Assembly: GCA_003008705.1 (NCBI GenBank)
Contig: PDUO01000007.1
Span: 340,123 to 404,122 of the forward strand
Length of the DNA: 64,000 bases
Direction of reading: 5' to 3'
Source: Pezicula radicicola
Taxonomy: Eukaryota > Ascomycota > Leotiomycetes > Helotiales > Dermateaceae
A program made the position numbers and the translations under genes. The notes beneath the pieces were generated by a model, which made no database searches, was not told where the DNA came from, and saw only the letters and a list, made by a program, of their open reading frames with translations. Below, piece by piece: positions 10,236-21,408 of the stretch. Within the stretch, counting starts at the first letter, position 1. Every line of letters begins with the position of its first letter.

Positions 10236-13016
10236 TCAAATCTCCGAATCGTCTACAGTATCCTCCACCGAAGCAGCCCTAGCTTTGCCTTTATCTTTCT
10301 TGCGCTGCTCTAAGTCCCCGTTCTCATTACTGAAATTCTGGGCTTGTACAGCACTTGAAGAACCCTGAACAGCATCTATAGCTGGGGTTTGATTTGACGG
10401 TGGTACACAGAATGTATTATTCATATCCGCTGTAGTTGGATCAGGGCTTGAGAATAGTGACGAAGCAGGACCAGCATCAGGCGCTGGCGCCGGTGCCGAG
10501 TCAAGTAGGCCAAAATCGAAATTTGGAGCAAAGGCCCCGGAAGGCTCAGCGGCTATATTTTGTGGGCTGATTGTGTCTATCTGAACCGTCGAAGAAGGAG
10601 AATCATTGGCCATTGGTGGGGTGGGAGATAGGATGCTTGTGCTTGATGGAGGAGCGCCATCGTCGTTCACGACCGTTGAAGAAGAGGCTTCCACACCAGT
10701 AGTGGAAGTTGTTTGTGAGTTATTTTCAGCAAGGCTACCTCGCTGGTCTGGATTCACTATATTGTTAGAAGGTTGGGGTACCACCCTTCGTCGCCCAATT
10801 ACCGGAAAGAGCGGATTTGAGGTTATGGACGAAGTATCAGCGGCGCCCGGAACCGATGTGGATCGTGCTTGCAGACCTCTGACATCTTCTGGTAGTCGTT
10901 CCAATGGGAGAAGTGACCAGCCTTCTGGGATCGTAACACCAGGAGGTAGGTCAGGACTGCCAGCCGGTATTGCAGATGTGTTTGGACGGAGACCGTGTCG
11001 TTGCATTTGTGGCACTTGAAGTTGAGGCGATGCGTGTCTACTACCCAGTGGCCCAAGTTGCGGCATAGGAGGCATTTGAGCATTGATACCAGTCAACGGA
11101 TTTGCTCCCCCTCCTGTTTGCAGGAGCCGAAGCCTGGCTAATTCTGCTTGCAACAACTGGACCAACTGGAGCTCCTGCTGGGCTAATTGAAGACTGCGAA
11201 TCTCTTGTGCTAGATGTTGCTCTAGTGCCTGTATCTGTTCCTGAACCGAGCCCGACCCCGACCCCGAGCCGGTGGCGTTTAAATTTCCTGGTGCCGGTGG
11301 CTGGGGCTGAAGTCGTCGGGGAAATCCCAGCTCCAATCCGTAGACTCGTGGTCCGCCAGCCGCAGCTTGCTGACCCTCACGAAATCCTTGGGCTATATCT
11401 TGGAGATTCGCCTGCCCAAAGCCAACCCTTAGAGGTCCTAAATTCAGCATCCGCATTCCACGATTATTTCCACCAGCTGCTGGAGGTTGTCCGCCCTGTT
11501 GATTCGGTTGACCGGCTGCTGGTGGTTGTCCATTCTGAGCGGCACGATTCGCATTACTCGCAGCAGTTCGGGCTGCCTGAGCAGCCGTCTCTACAACAGG
11601 TCGTCGACAAGTCGGACACACTTGCTGTCTCTCCAGCCAGCTTTTCAAGCATCCAAGATGCAAAATATGTCCACAGGGTAACTTTTTCGGCCTGGAACGC
11701 TCATTTACCGTAGCCGCAGGCCGAGCCGGTGGTAGGGCTCCAGGAGCAGCCGGGGGAGCCTGAGGATTTGTTACAGACCAGGGTCTCATCTCCTCTCGAC
11801 AGATAATGCAGGTATCTTCACGAGCAATATCCTCAACTGTGGCATCATCATATCTTTTGTTCATGTCCTGTGTGGCTCTCCGATATCGCATAAATGCTGT
11901 AAGGCGTTTTAGGAAAGAGCGTCCTGTCATGAAGACATCACGCATGATATGTATAGGCAGTCCATAGAAAGTGAGTAAGATGACGAAGAAGGTGAGATAG
12001 ATGCCTAGTTTAACGAAGTCTGTGTATTGTTAGTTTCGAGTCAATGTCACTTATAAAGAACATAAAATTACCTGTAAGGAGATCCAAGGTCAACACCCAT
12101 TGACCCTTAGCTTCCCAACCAGGAACTTCGATGTCCATTTCATCAACATCTTCTTCATTGGGCAGCCCTTCACTGGATGGAGTTTCGGATGTTCCTTCTG
12201 CTGCCGCTGCTCGTTGCTGAATCATTTGAGCTCGTTCTTCCCTGACTTCCCTGCGCCTTTCAATCAAGCGGTCGTGTGTCTGTTTTTTAATAACCTTTGC
12301 CTCTACCAAGGATATGCAGTACCGGAATGCTGTCGAGAGGGACGAGGTACCTAGGACTGCAAATTCAAACAAAAACATAACCATCATGTTCGGTCTTGCC
12401 TGCTGAATAACCGTGTTGATGGTATAAGACATCAACCACAAGTCATATAGAACAGACATTGCCAACGAGATAGAAAGTCGAATATGGAATAAGCGGGGAT
12501 TCGCAGGCGGTTGTTGTTCGAGCACCTCCACTCTACCATCTCCAATCCACCCCCAGACCTTTCCAGTCAAAAGCGCAACGAACATCACCAAAAACCATGC
12601 GCCAACTTCTTCCCGGAATATGGTCATAGCCAGGCATGTCTCCGTTATCGCGAACCACGCTTTCTCGTAGAGCTGCTCAACCTCGATCGGTCGTAATGGT
12701 CCGAAACATAAACGCTGAAGGCCGTACATGAAGCTACCATATATGAGGAGGATAAGGTTGATGAGGATCTAAAACGAATTAAAAGTGATTATGAGCAGAC
12801 GAGACTGAACTAGTCCTTACCATCAGACACAGGTTGCTTTGCGCCAAATAGACGCATGCTGAGTAGAAGTTTGCCCTTTGGTGGAATGCAGAGACAACTA
12901 CACCGGCAGCCAGAGCCGTAGAGACCTGCACAAGTGTGAGTATATTCAACAATTTCCGGAGCTATGTGGTGCTGATGGAGGGGATAGCTTACCCCGGCAT
13001 AGTAATACAAACGCAT
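10236..13016 (-). CDS. hrd1: Hrd1/synoviolin ERAD E3 ubiquitin ligase, 869 aa
   Basis: Hrd1 is the multispanning ER ubiquitin ligase that retrotranslocates and ubiquitinates misfolded lumenal and membrane proteins. Exons are 13016-12993, 12925-12821, 12768-12072 and 12019-10236, 2610 nt in one frame. The start [16 protein letters not shown] matches the family N-terminus; in-frame upstream Met codons exist at 13031 and 13040 but conservation favours 13016. Several hydrophobic segments fill about residues 1-280, followed by a RING-H2 finger (CIIC, then CGHILHLGC, then CPTC). The cytosolic tail is very rich in Pro, Gln, Ala and Ser, which explains why it is longer than the yeast (551) and human (617) proteins. 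A CACGTG palindrome at 13245-13250 lies 229 bp upstream; whether it serves the unfolded-protein response is not known. Confidence 0.95.
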
Positions 13017-13500
13017 CTCGCCCATAAGTTCGTTTCGCAATGAGCTTCGTCAAGAGGGCTATGTGCCCATTATTGTAGGTTCAGGTTCTTTATTTGGCAA
13101 CAGCTACAGACTCAGTGCTGCAGAGGTTGAATCGTCGTTTGATGGGATTCAATAAAGGATACGTTGCTTTGAAGCTCTCGGATTTCAGCCACATAACATC
13201 ATCCAATAAGCCACACCCGATAAATTAGGTGCTAGATCGCCGAGCACGTGCAGGCCGCCTTCGCCATCCATCTAATCATCGGACGAAATGCTATTAGCAT
13301 TTCAACACTCTTGGCCTTATACTTTTTGATTCTTTGAAAAATAACTTATCTATCCCGAACATGTCACCCCCAAGTATATTATCGTCACCCTTTCACAAAC
13401 CACCCTCAACTTCCCCGGAGACATGGCATTTCGTGGCAGCAACGGCTCTCTGCATCTTGAACCGGCCAGATTAGATTGCTACAGTATTCAAACATACTAT
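13017..13500. other. Upstream region of hrd1
   Basis: This should carry the hrd1 promoter. The only distinct motif noted is the E-box-like CACGTG at 13245-13250. No open frame of interest was seen. Confidence 0.4.
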
Positions 13501-14131
13501 CAGCCATGCTATGGATATCCCGGACTCATAGAAAAAGCATGAAGAACAGCTGAAGATTCCCCGGAGGCTGCGAGAATCGTTGATAAAGGCATCAGCTATT
13601 GGGGGTATGTCGAAGGTACGGATATAAAGATCCAAGACGACCAAAATAATTTTGGGAACAAAGAATTTGTTGAGCTGAAGGCCGATGAGAAGTTTCTATT
13701 ACCTCATTTGAAAAACGTTCAGTTCTGAATCGCCGTCCTTGTGCCATTCATTTTAAAGTGATTTATTCGAGTAGGAAAGTCTTGGTTAACACTCCTAAAC
13801 AATTAATGCAATCTTTGCTCTGAAAGATGTCACAACGATGGAATTGCAGGATGAGCCGATGGGATTCTCGCCAACATCAAGACGTACCGATATATATGAT
13901 GTATCCACAACAGACATCCTACAGCGAGGACGACTTCTCTTTGACAGGATATACGGTAAATTTTCAGGCAGAATTATAAGAAGCCTCGACCATTCTGGGA
14001 CGGAGGATCTAGGTAGGCCTTTAGACTATGGAAGAATATTGGAATCCCAGCTTATGGCCTTTTAACTAACTTACTTTTGTAGGGTTAGGTTACTGGCCCT
14101 TGTGACTTATGGCTACGAGGTGAGTAGTAGT
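13501..14131 (+). pseudogene. Probable relic of a carboxymuconolactone decarboxylase-family gene
   Basis: Two pieces read like this alkylhydroperoxidase-fold family. At about 13549-13614 one frame gives KIPRRLRESLIKASAIGG, similar to the helix after the N-terminus of fungal members. At 13838-14014 a frame starting at ATG 13838 gives DILQRGRLLFDRIYGKFSGR and then SGTEDLG, a pattern common in fungal CMD proteins. A GTAGGC donor at 14012 and a TTTTGTAG acceptor near 14082 could join it to a LVTYGYE-like stretch, but the joined frame meets a stop (TGA) and the following sequence runs into serine repeats. The upstream piece is also broken by stops. I read it as a decaying gene; an intact gene with unusual splicing is less likely. 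The family call comes from memory of motifs, not a search. Confidence 0.42.
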
Positions 14132-14302
14132 AGTAGTGATTTAACTGCTACGGAGGGAGATGACGTCGCTGCTGGAGAGAGGAAGTCGCCAACTTATAAT
14201 CGTATAGACATGAGAAGTATCTCCCAGAGCGAAATGCACAGCATCTTTTACAATGCAAATAAATCTATCCATAAACAACCCTTTGTGGTTGTCAAATGCT
14301 GA

Positions 14303-15370
14303 TTCTCACAAATAATATGCCATTTTTGGCGATCAGATCTTATAGGGAGCGTTTCTTGAGCAAGAGAGCGGCTTCAATACCTACAAAAAAAAATGTCACA
14401 TCGAAAATTTAGAGACACTTTCAAGCCACCAAATATTTACGAGATAATGCCGCGTGCTGCCTTCTACATGTCACTCTAGAATCTGTGGAGATGGTGTAAC
14501 TTGACATAAAAACCCGGTGCCGAAGCTTTAAGCTTGAAGAAGGGGAGCTTGAGATCGCGAGATGTGACGGGCACTACACTGCTTTACCACTTAACTTTTT
14601 GATTGGAAGTAGTGAATCCACTTTCAGAGCCACGCGAGGAAGCCCGTGGTGTGCTGGACATTCCATGAGTATTACTCCATGCTGTCAGTTTTGGCGAGTT
14701 ATTTTAGGAGAGGCCTAGAGTTAATGCTGTCCTAGAGACTGTTGGTTAGATCCTCAAGTTCAGACACTATCTGCAGCTGCAAGACCTCAATATCAGTTCC
14801 TCCGTACTACTCTTTTATGTGACTCCATAATTGCTGGCCTACTTAAGTATAGAGAATTCAATGCGACCATTTATAATTTATACATTTATACACAAAATCA
14901 TGCTCCATACTTTTTTTCTAAGAGTGTAAAAGTATTAAAATATAAAAATCCATAAGTTCCAGTAGCTAAATACCACCAGTTCCACTGTTTTGCCTACTGC
15001 TGGCGTTCTGTTTCTGCGAGTGTTTTTGGCGAAATGTAGCCATCATTTTCCAATTTTATTTAGGCGACTTCTTCTTTCACCAACTTCACGACACCACCCA
15101 TCTACAAAACGCAACCAGCGCGCCTACTACAACTCAACCACAAGCATATCCAAGTGTATTTCCAGTGTGACTTCTCTTGTTTGAATCAAGGATTGAGCCT
15201 GGACTGGTTATTGCTTTTCCGACCCATCTACAATGCCTCTCGCACTACACCACTCTCCATAGTTCCGTGAAAATCGGTCCAAGGCCACCATCACCTTAGA
15301 CGACATTGCATCAATATCAACAAAGTACAGTACATGTCGATTCTTATCGCAGCCCACTCGCAAAGAATCC
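14303..15370. other. Gene-free segment
   Basis: No convincing open frame, RNA gene or repeat array was found. Parts near 14870-14960 are A+T-rich. Confidence 0.4.
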
Positions 15371-15374
15371 TTAG

Positions 15375-15945
15375 TTGGGACTTCACACTGGGTCAGATAC
15401 ATGGGTCTTCATGAAGCCACCAATACCGGTAGTTCCGTTTTTCAATGTTCTTCAAGAACTGCTGCGCCAGAGCGGGTTGACGGGATTCTCGAACACTCAA
15501 CCTCCAGCAGGCTGGGCCTACCCAAGAGTACTGTATCCAACTACTTACAAGGGCAAACAAGACTTGTGATCCGTCATACGATTGACAAAAAGGCCAATTA
15601 TTTTCGACATCCCCCATTCCCCACTCGGGGCCTGGTCAATCCACGTGGTTGGGTCCGTGGCGTCGCTCTCGCAAAGCGACAAAGCGGTCAACGAGCTAGC
15701 TATTCCCGATCTGCTTATAATAGACGAACCTCAGGGTCGTCTACCACTCACCGTCGACGTTCTTCCATTTCAGGAAAATGGATGGACCGGTTGGCTATCC
15801 CAAAATTGAAGTCAGCATGGTGTGGAACGATTACGAGAGAAAACTTGGGTCATACCAAATCATCGGTGGACGGTGGACATGGTTGTATTGCACGACTTTT
15901 AAGTTTCCAAGTTGTTTGTTGATTAAAATGTGAAGCTCGTAGCAG
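15375..15945 (+). pseudogene. Decayed protein-coding relic, family unknown
   Basis: One frame from 15375 reads with protein-like composition, is interrupted by a stop (TGA at 15567-15569), then continues in the same frame (SIHVVGSVASLSQSDKAVNE, PDLLIIDEPQGRLPLTVDVL). After another stop near 15808, a different frame gives KIEVSMVWNDYERKLGSYQI and GGRWTWLYCTTF. The pattern of stop plus frame change within otherwise plausible protein sequence suggests a degraded gene. The stop-flanked pieces could instead be exons of a live gene, but I found no convincing donor/acceptor pair. I do not recognise the family. A longer minus-strand possibility was considered and is no better. Confidence 0.3.
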
Positions 15946-18900
15946 AAAACCGAGATTTCAAGATTGACTTTATTGGTTGAACTATCAATAGTAAATGGCC
16001 CTGGATCCTCGCCATTGGAAGAGCCGCACCAAGGATGCGACGATTGGACACGAGGATGATCAAAGAGCAGCTGCAGCACCATAGCATGGAGCGGGTAGTC
16101 GCCGACCTCAAGCAGTGTCTCATTGGTGTAGTTTGAACTACGGTATTTCTATTGGTTTCATAGATGTTGTAAGCCACTGAGATCCGGTGTGCAGCAGCTT
16201 TGGTTCCTTTAGCGCGGAAGCTTACAGATCTCTACTTCACGAAGCCCCGCGATATGGCGCTGGACTGCCTCGTGCGAAGCCATTATTCTCTCCTTTGCGA
16301 TGCTGTCGGGATGTTCTGGGTGTACTGTCCACCGATCTCTTCGAACCTGATAGACTTCCCCTTGAGAGTCCCGAGTCGTGAGGCTTGGCGCTGAACACAA
16401 GCCGATGCAGCTCTGCCCTCTTCAAAGTCTGAACCCTCCGCGATACGCTTGACCTACAATAGCATTCACAGCTCTTAGATCGTCTCAAACTTCACGGCCT
16501 AAAGGACCAGTAGAGGCTTCGAGGGTTGTACCCAAAACTACCTTGTCGTCTGAAGGTTGAGATTCAAAAAAAAAACCTGGAAACAATTCAAAGAGACGGG
16601 ACGATATTAAAAGGGTCAGGGAACGCGGAATCCTGCAGAAGATCCCGCGGCGATCGACGACACACCCACACATCTGGGATTATTGAATCCCAGAATCTTG
16701 TTGTTGACTGTGGCGCCACAAACTGCCAACGCATTATTGAATCCCAGAATATATTTTGTAACTTCAACATTGTTCCATTGCTTTGCCACGACTCTTGATT
16801 GGCCACGTCACTGTCGAAGTAATTTCGATATTTGCACCCCGCCATGGGGCAGTTACTAGTCTCTTCCTGCCCCATCAGATATTGATCTTGAATCTAGAAA
16901 GTCGTACAGTAACAGCCTTCCAAGATTGATAAGCTTGCGGTAATGAAGAACGACACGCCCGCTTCGCGCATCAAATGAGATAGCTGAGGTAGCACCAACA
17001 ACCGTTGACATTTACAGAATCGACTGTTGACTAGTCTCCAAACTATTATTTGATAGGTGTAAAGAGTTATAACTACTGCCTAGACAATGCTCTGCTTGTT
17101 TGATCTCACCAATCTTGCTTCCTCTTGGGTTACTCCGAATTCTTCGATTTTCGAAGATTGGACTGACTTTGCTAGTGGTTAAATTAAGCCCTGCTCTAGC
17201 TTAGAAGACCTCGCAGTTCTTAGAGCGCCTTTCTTGATAATAATATTTTTGGTAAGTTGTTAAGTGACCAAGCTTAACTAATACTTTCTAATAGCAGAAA
17301 CATAGCGCTATAGCTGAAGTAACAAGGTACGAAGGGTACTGTACACTTTACTAAATTGCATCACTTTCTCCGGACCAGCCCCAACTCTTTTTTAGCAACT
17401 TTACTAATAACAATACACGATTATAATTATACTTTACTTTGTCAGAGTCAAGGCGAGCACATGCATTATTTCTTTCAACCTCGAGGCAACTGATTATTTG
17501 TCAAGCCGTGGCACAGGATGACGTGACGGACGCAGCGGAAGCTATTCACGATGTTCTGGGAACACAGTCAGTAGACTTGAAACGTTGGCTTCATTCATTG
17601 AGGTCAGCACCGACAATTCAGAGTGTCAAACGTAGGATATCCGTGACATCTTCATCCTGTCGGCACAATTTTCGACCCCATCGGCCAAATTCGTCTGCAG
17701 TCATCTTTGTTAAGTTTGCGTTGAACGAATACCTTACTGGTGTTTGGTAGACTCGAGGTAGAATATGCAGAGTTCTGATTGGACTGACATACGACGCCGG
17801 GCTTGTTCAGCAAATCAAATCATTCGGACATGCCGTGTCGCCAGGAATTAGATCGATCGCTTCCTTGCTGAGTCCATACCATGTCGAGTTCCGTTTAGCT
17901 CAGCCCTATCGACAAAATGCCACGAGGGTGGGGTGGGGAAGACTTGGGCACATTATTGGTCAATTCAATTGCCCAAAGTCTGGAGAATCATCAGAGAATC
18001 ACTGCAATTCTTCTTCTCATCATACGGCACTCAGGAGATGTACCTGTCAGGCAGTCATGGTTTCTCAATGTCATACTGTACGGTATGGGAGTAGATTGAG
18101 ACGTTCAATGGTACGGAGGTCCTGCAGATAAGCCATACAGTATCTTCAATGACCCCCATTGTCCGGCGTGCCAGAATTGATGTCTTTGCACATTAGCTCG
18201 AGCCTGAGCGAAATGAGGATGCGAATCATTAGGGGAAGTCAAAAGTCGGATTGTCAAATGGGAGACCCCAGAATATTTACCACATACCCATATCACCAGA
18301 AACTACCTTCGTAGATACCTACCGCCTACAGTAGGATATCTCACAAAATCTGGTAAACAGCAGCCTTGTGAAGTACCACAAGGCTAATTGATCTTCTACA
18401 GAAGGGTTTTTTTTTTCAAGACAATCTGATTTTTAGAGCACGATCAGTCCCTTCACCGAATGAGTGACCTTCTGGAATATTGACTGCCAGCCATTCGTTC
18501 TTTTTGGGGGCCCCTACCAAGAATCCAAGATACACTTCGCAATAAATAGACTTCTTATGCCAAGGAGGCGAGGTCAGATGAGTGTCAGGAGAACAAATCT
18601 CAGGATCCAATCGTTCTCCTTCTCCTTTTTTTCCCATAAGGCTGACGCTACGGAGTGCTCGTCCTCTTGCCGTCCTAGGCTCCCGATACGCTGCATTAGC
18701 TGGTCGAACCAGTCAGTGGTGCAAAGGCAAATGGAATTAAAGGGAGCTCTGTCGAGAGATTGTGTATCACAGAAAAGGGGGGATGTAGTCCATAGACTTC
18801 GGCAAGAGAAGGCTTTGGTGATGCTTCTGTGACACGACATGATAAAGGAATGTGGAATTGCTGCAAGGCCCATATGTGCGGGAATCCGAATAGGAGTTGA

Positions 18901-21278
18901 ACTGCAGAATAGTGTTGCCTGGGTCGGGGCACGGATAATGACAAGTCAAGATGCGCAAAAGAAAAAGAAAAGAAAAAGCCTGGCAGCGAAACATGAAATC
19001 TGCCTTGTGAAATAGGGTAAACGATATGGGCAGTTCCGCTCCCGTCGTCGGTCACCTTTCTTAGTTACTTCTGCTTTCATGGGGCACAGTAGTCGACCAC
19101 CATCCACGGTGACCTCCTGCTGGCCTGTACCTTGGTGACTTGGTCACGTTCATGTTGTGGGTGCGACGACTTCGACTTCTCTTCGTCACCTTGCTGCGGT
19201 ACCCAAAGGCATTGATTGCATTGCATTCGGCCACTGCGAACTTCTGGGCAAAAGCGATGTCATCATACCGGTATTTGGATTTGTACCGTACTGTCTTGTT
19301 CCCATTTCATAAAGGTATTTGCGTGCACAACTGGCAGTACGATAATGCGAGAGAAGGAGCACAGCCTCTCTGCGCAGCCACTTCATCTGCATAAAGGTGT
19401 GGAGATCTATTTTTACTGAATTTTCTGGTCCGCGGGCATTGGAGACGATCCCCATAGGCGAGAAGGCCCCTCGTTTTCCATCCAATCGATATTCGCTTCT
19501 CGACATGAGCCACATCCGCGTAGTGGCATCTGTGGGTTGGCGCACTGATCAAGAAGAGGTTTGGTCCGTCCAAACATTGTGGACAGTAGTAGTCCGTAGC
19601 GTGCGTAGTGGACATCCCAGGGGCTCGGTCATGTTTTGGCAGCCTGCCAGCCTGGTGATGTTCTCGTGGCATTTGGTAGAGATTCGAGGAAGGGATGTGC
19701 TTTCGGGTACCTTTCGTGCGTAGTCAACCAAAGCAAACGTCGTCATTTATTCTTCTTTTCTGGATCGACGCTTCCGAGACTCAAATCTGACTTCTGGCCG
19801 GGGAAGCACAGCAATACTTCAGAGCGGTCACTCATCACAATATTGGGCTAGCCACTACCTCCGTATGAGAAGTACTGATCAGTGATCAGGCTGAGATAGG
19901 AACGAAGTAGCGAATATGACATGGGATAGTAGCAGATATCATAACTTTAAAGAGCTTCCCCACCTGCTAAAAAGCAAGATGGTGCGCACGTTACCGAATT
20001 GGATAAGATGTGATCTTGGATCTGCGTTCCGTTCCCAGAAGAAGTCTTTGCCAAAGCATCCCGAGTTAATGATTCTATATTGTGCCAGGGTGCTCTCGCG
20101 ACTTGTCCATTCATATCCATCATTTCATTCTGGGCGCAGACAGGAATTTGGTATTTCGCAAAAACGAAATATTGCACATATTAGGCCCCCCCTCGAGCCC
20201 CCTCGAGGGTATCGAAAGCAGAATGTTGCAGGCGACTCTGGTTGGCTAGAGACCGAACTGCTGTCTCCGGGCATCGCGATACCTAGGTAGTCTTATCAAG
20301 AGACTCAAGACATCTCGTCTAAGCCTGCTGCCGAGTGAACCCTGAAAGCCTGGCTGGTGGTGTGTAGCATCCGTTCTTGGGATGCTCTCGGTGGGAGACG
20401 GCGGGTGCCTGTGGTCCAAACTCTTTTGCCTAGGTTTGTGGCTTTCTGTGCGACCGGACGACGGTGAGAGAGTTGAGCATAGGATGGGTGTGAGGGGCAG
20501 CCACAAGTCACCATTTCTGGTGCGCTGCCTCCCCTTTCTGGACCCCATGCTACAGTTCGGCGTGAATAACAAGCTTACTCTGCGCGACTTTCGGCAGTGC
20601 TCAAAGGTACAGGACAGTGGGTAGCACAGACTGTTCTAAGGACTCTCCACCCACAAGACCCTGGCAAGAGCCGGCTACAGTGTAGGGGCATTCTAGGCTG
20701 CAGATGTTCAAGGTACCTTTTTCGTACCCAGTCCAAATTTGATCATAGGCCCTGCCCTGGCTCTGCCCTGTAAGCCCTGTCCCTGTCTCCCATGGCTGCG
20801 CATTTGCTGGGTCTGTCTGGGTACAGCGACTGACTGATCTCACTGGCAATATTATAATCCTGGAGAAGCCCTCATCATCTTTTCTCAAATACCAAACAAC
20901 CACGGCTGTACTTGCACATAACAAGGCATCGATCTGCACCTCCAGTAGCACTCTGTCTGACTTGCATTGCGACTCAAATCTTACTCAACCACGAATCGTC
21001 ACCTATCACTCTCTCCCTCGCTACGACTACCGTTTCTCCCCGTCCAAGGCTTCATATATATTCTCTGCGCCCGGCGCCTTACCTTTGAATTTTCCCTTCT
21101 GTCTCAGATCTTAATTGATCTTCACCAATACGACCTCGACAAATCAATAACTTGAACCAATTACTCTTAGGCGTCGCTACCACCGGCGCGGAAAACCAAA
21201 GCCAAGATTTATTAAGTGAGAGTCGTCTAGAACTTGGGTTCGACTACCATCGTGGGGTTTCTCTCCAACACGCACGAG
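15946..21278. other. Large gene-poor region upstream of the C2H2 regulator
   Basis: About 5.3 kb contains only short open frames on both strands, none with recognisable motifs or splice structure. Fragments at 16200-16394 look faintly protein-like on both strands and may be further relics. 16900-17440 is A+T-rich. A direct repeat lies at 16679-16750. The last part (about 20950-21278) is C/T-rich and probably belongs to the promoter and leader of the gene at 21409. Confidence 0.45.
16679..16750. repeat. 18-bp direct repeat, first copy within a hairpin
   Basis: The 18-mer attattgaatcccagaat occurs at 16679-16696 and again at 16733-16750. The first copy overlaps an inverted repeat (arms ctgggat at 16674-16680 and atcccag at 16687-16693, short loop). 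It may be the trace of a small mobile element or an excision footprint. Confidence 0.7.
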
Positions 21279-21354
21279 GTGTGTTTGCTTCCTCTTTCCT
21301 CCCTTCTAAAGTTCTTCGTAGTCAAGAATCATTTTACTAATTTCGAACCCCTAG
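21279..21354 (+). other. Probable 5' UTR intron of the C2H2 gene
   Basis: GAG|GTGTGT at 21279 and CCCCTAG ending at 21354 enclose 76 nt with a canonical TACTAAT branch site at about 21335. Splicing would not add an upstream ATG in frame, because the joined frame meets a TAG before any start. The intron is therefore untranslated and the ATG at 21409 remains the start. Confidence 0.6.
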
Positions 21355-21408
21355 TCCGCGATAGTGGATAGTGGCAAATCAACAGCGCGATACGAAATAT
21401 ATCCAGAC

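Noticed and set aside
16200..16394. Overlapping open frames on both strands in the desert
   Set aside because: Each looks faintly protein-like but there is no motif or frame continuity beyond 65 codons.
20166..20210. CCCTCGAGGG palindrome in the desert
   Set aside because: It is a short G+C palindrome with no second copy seen; chance is adequate.
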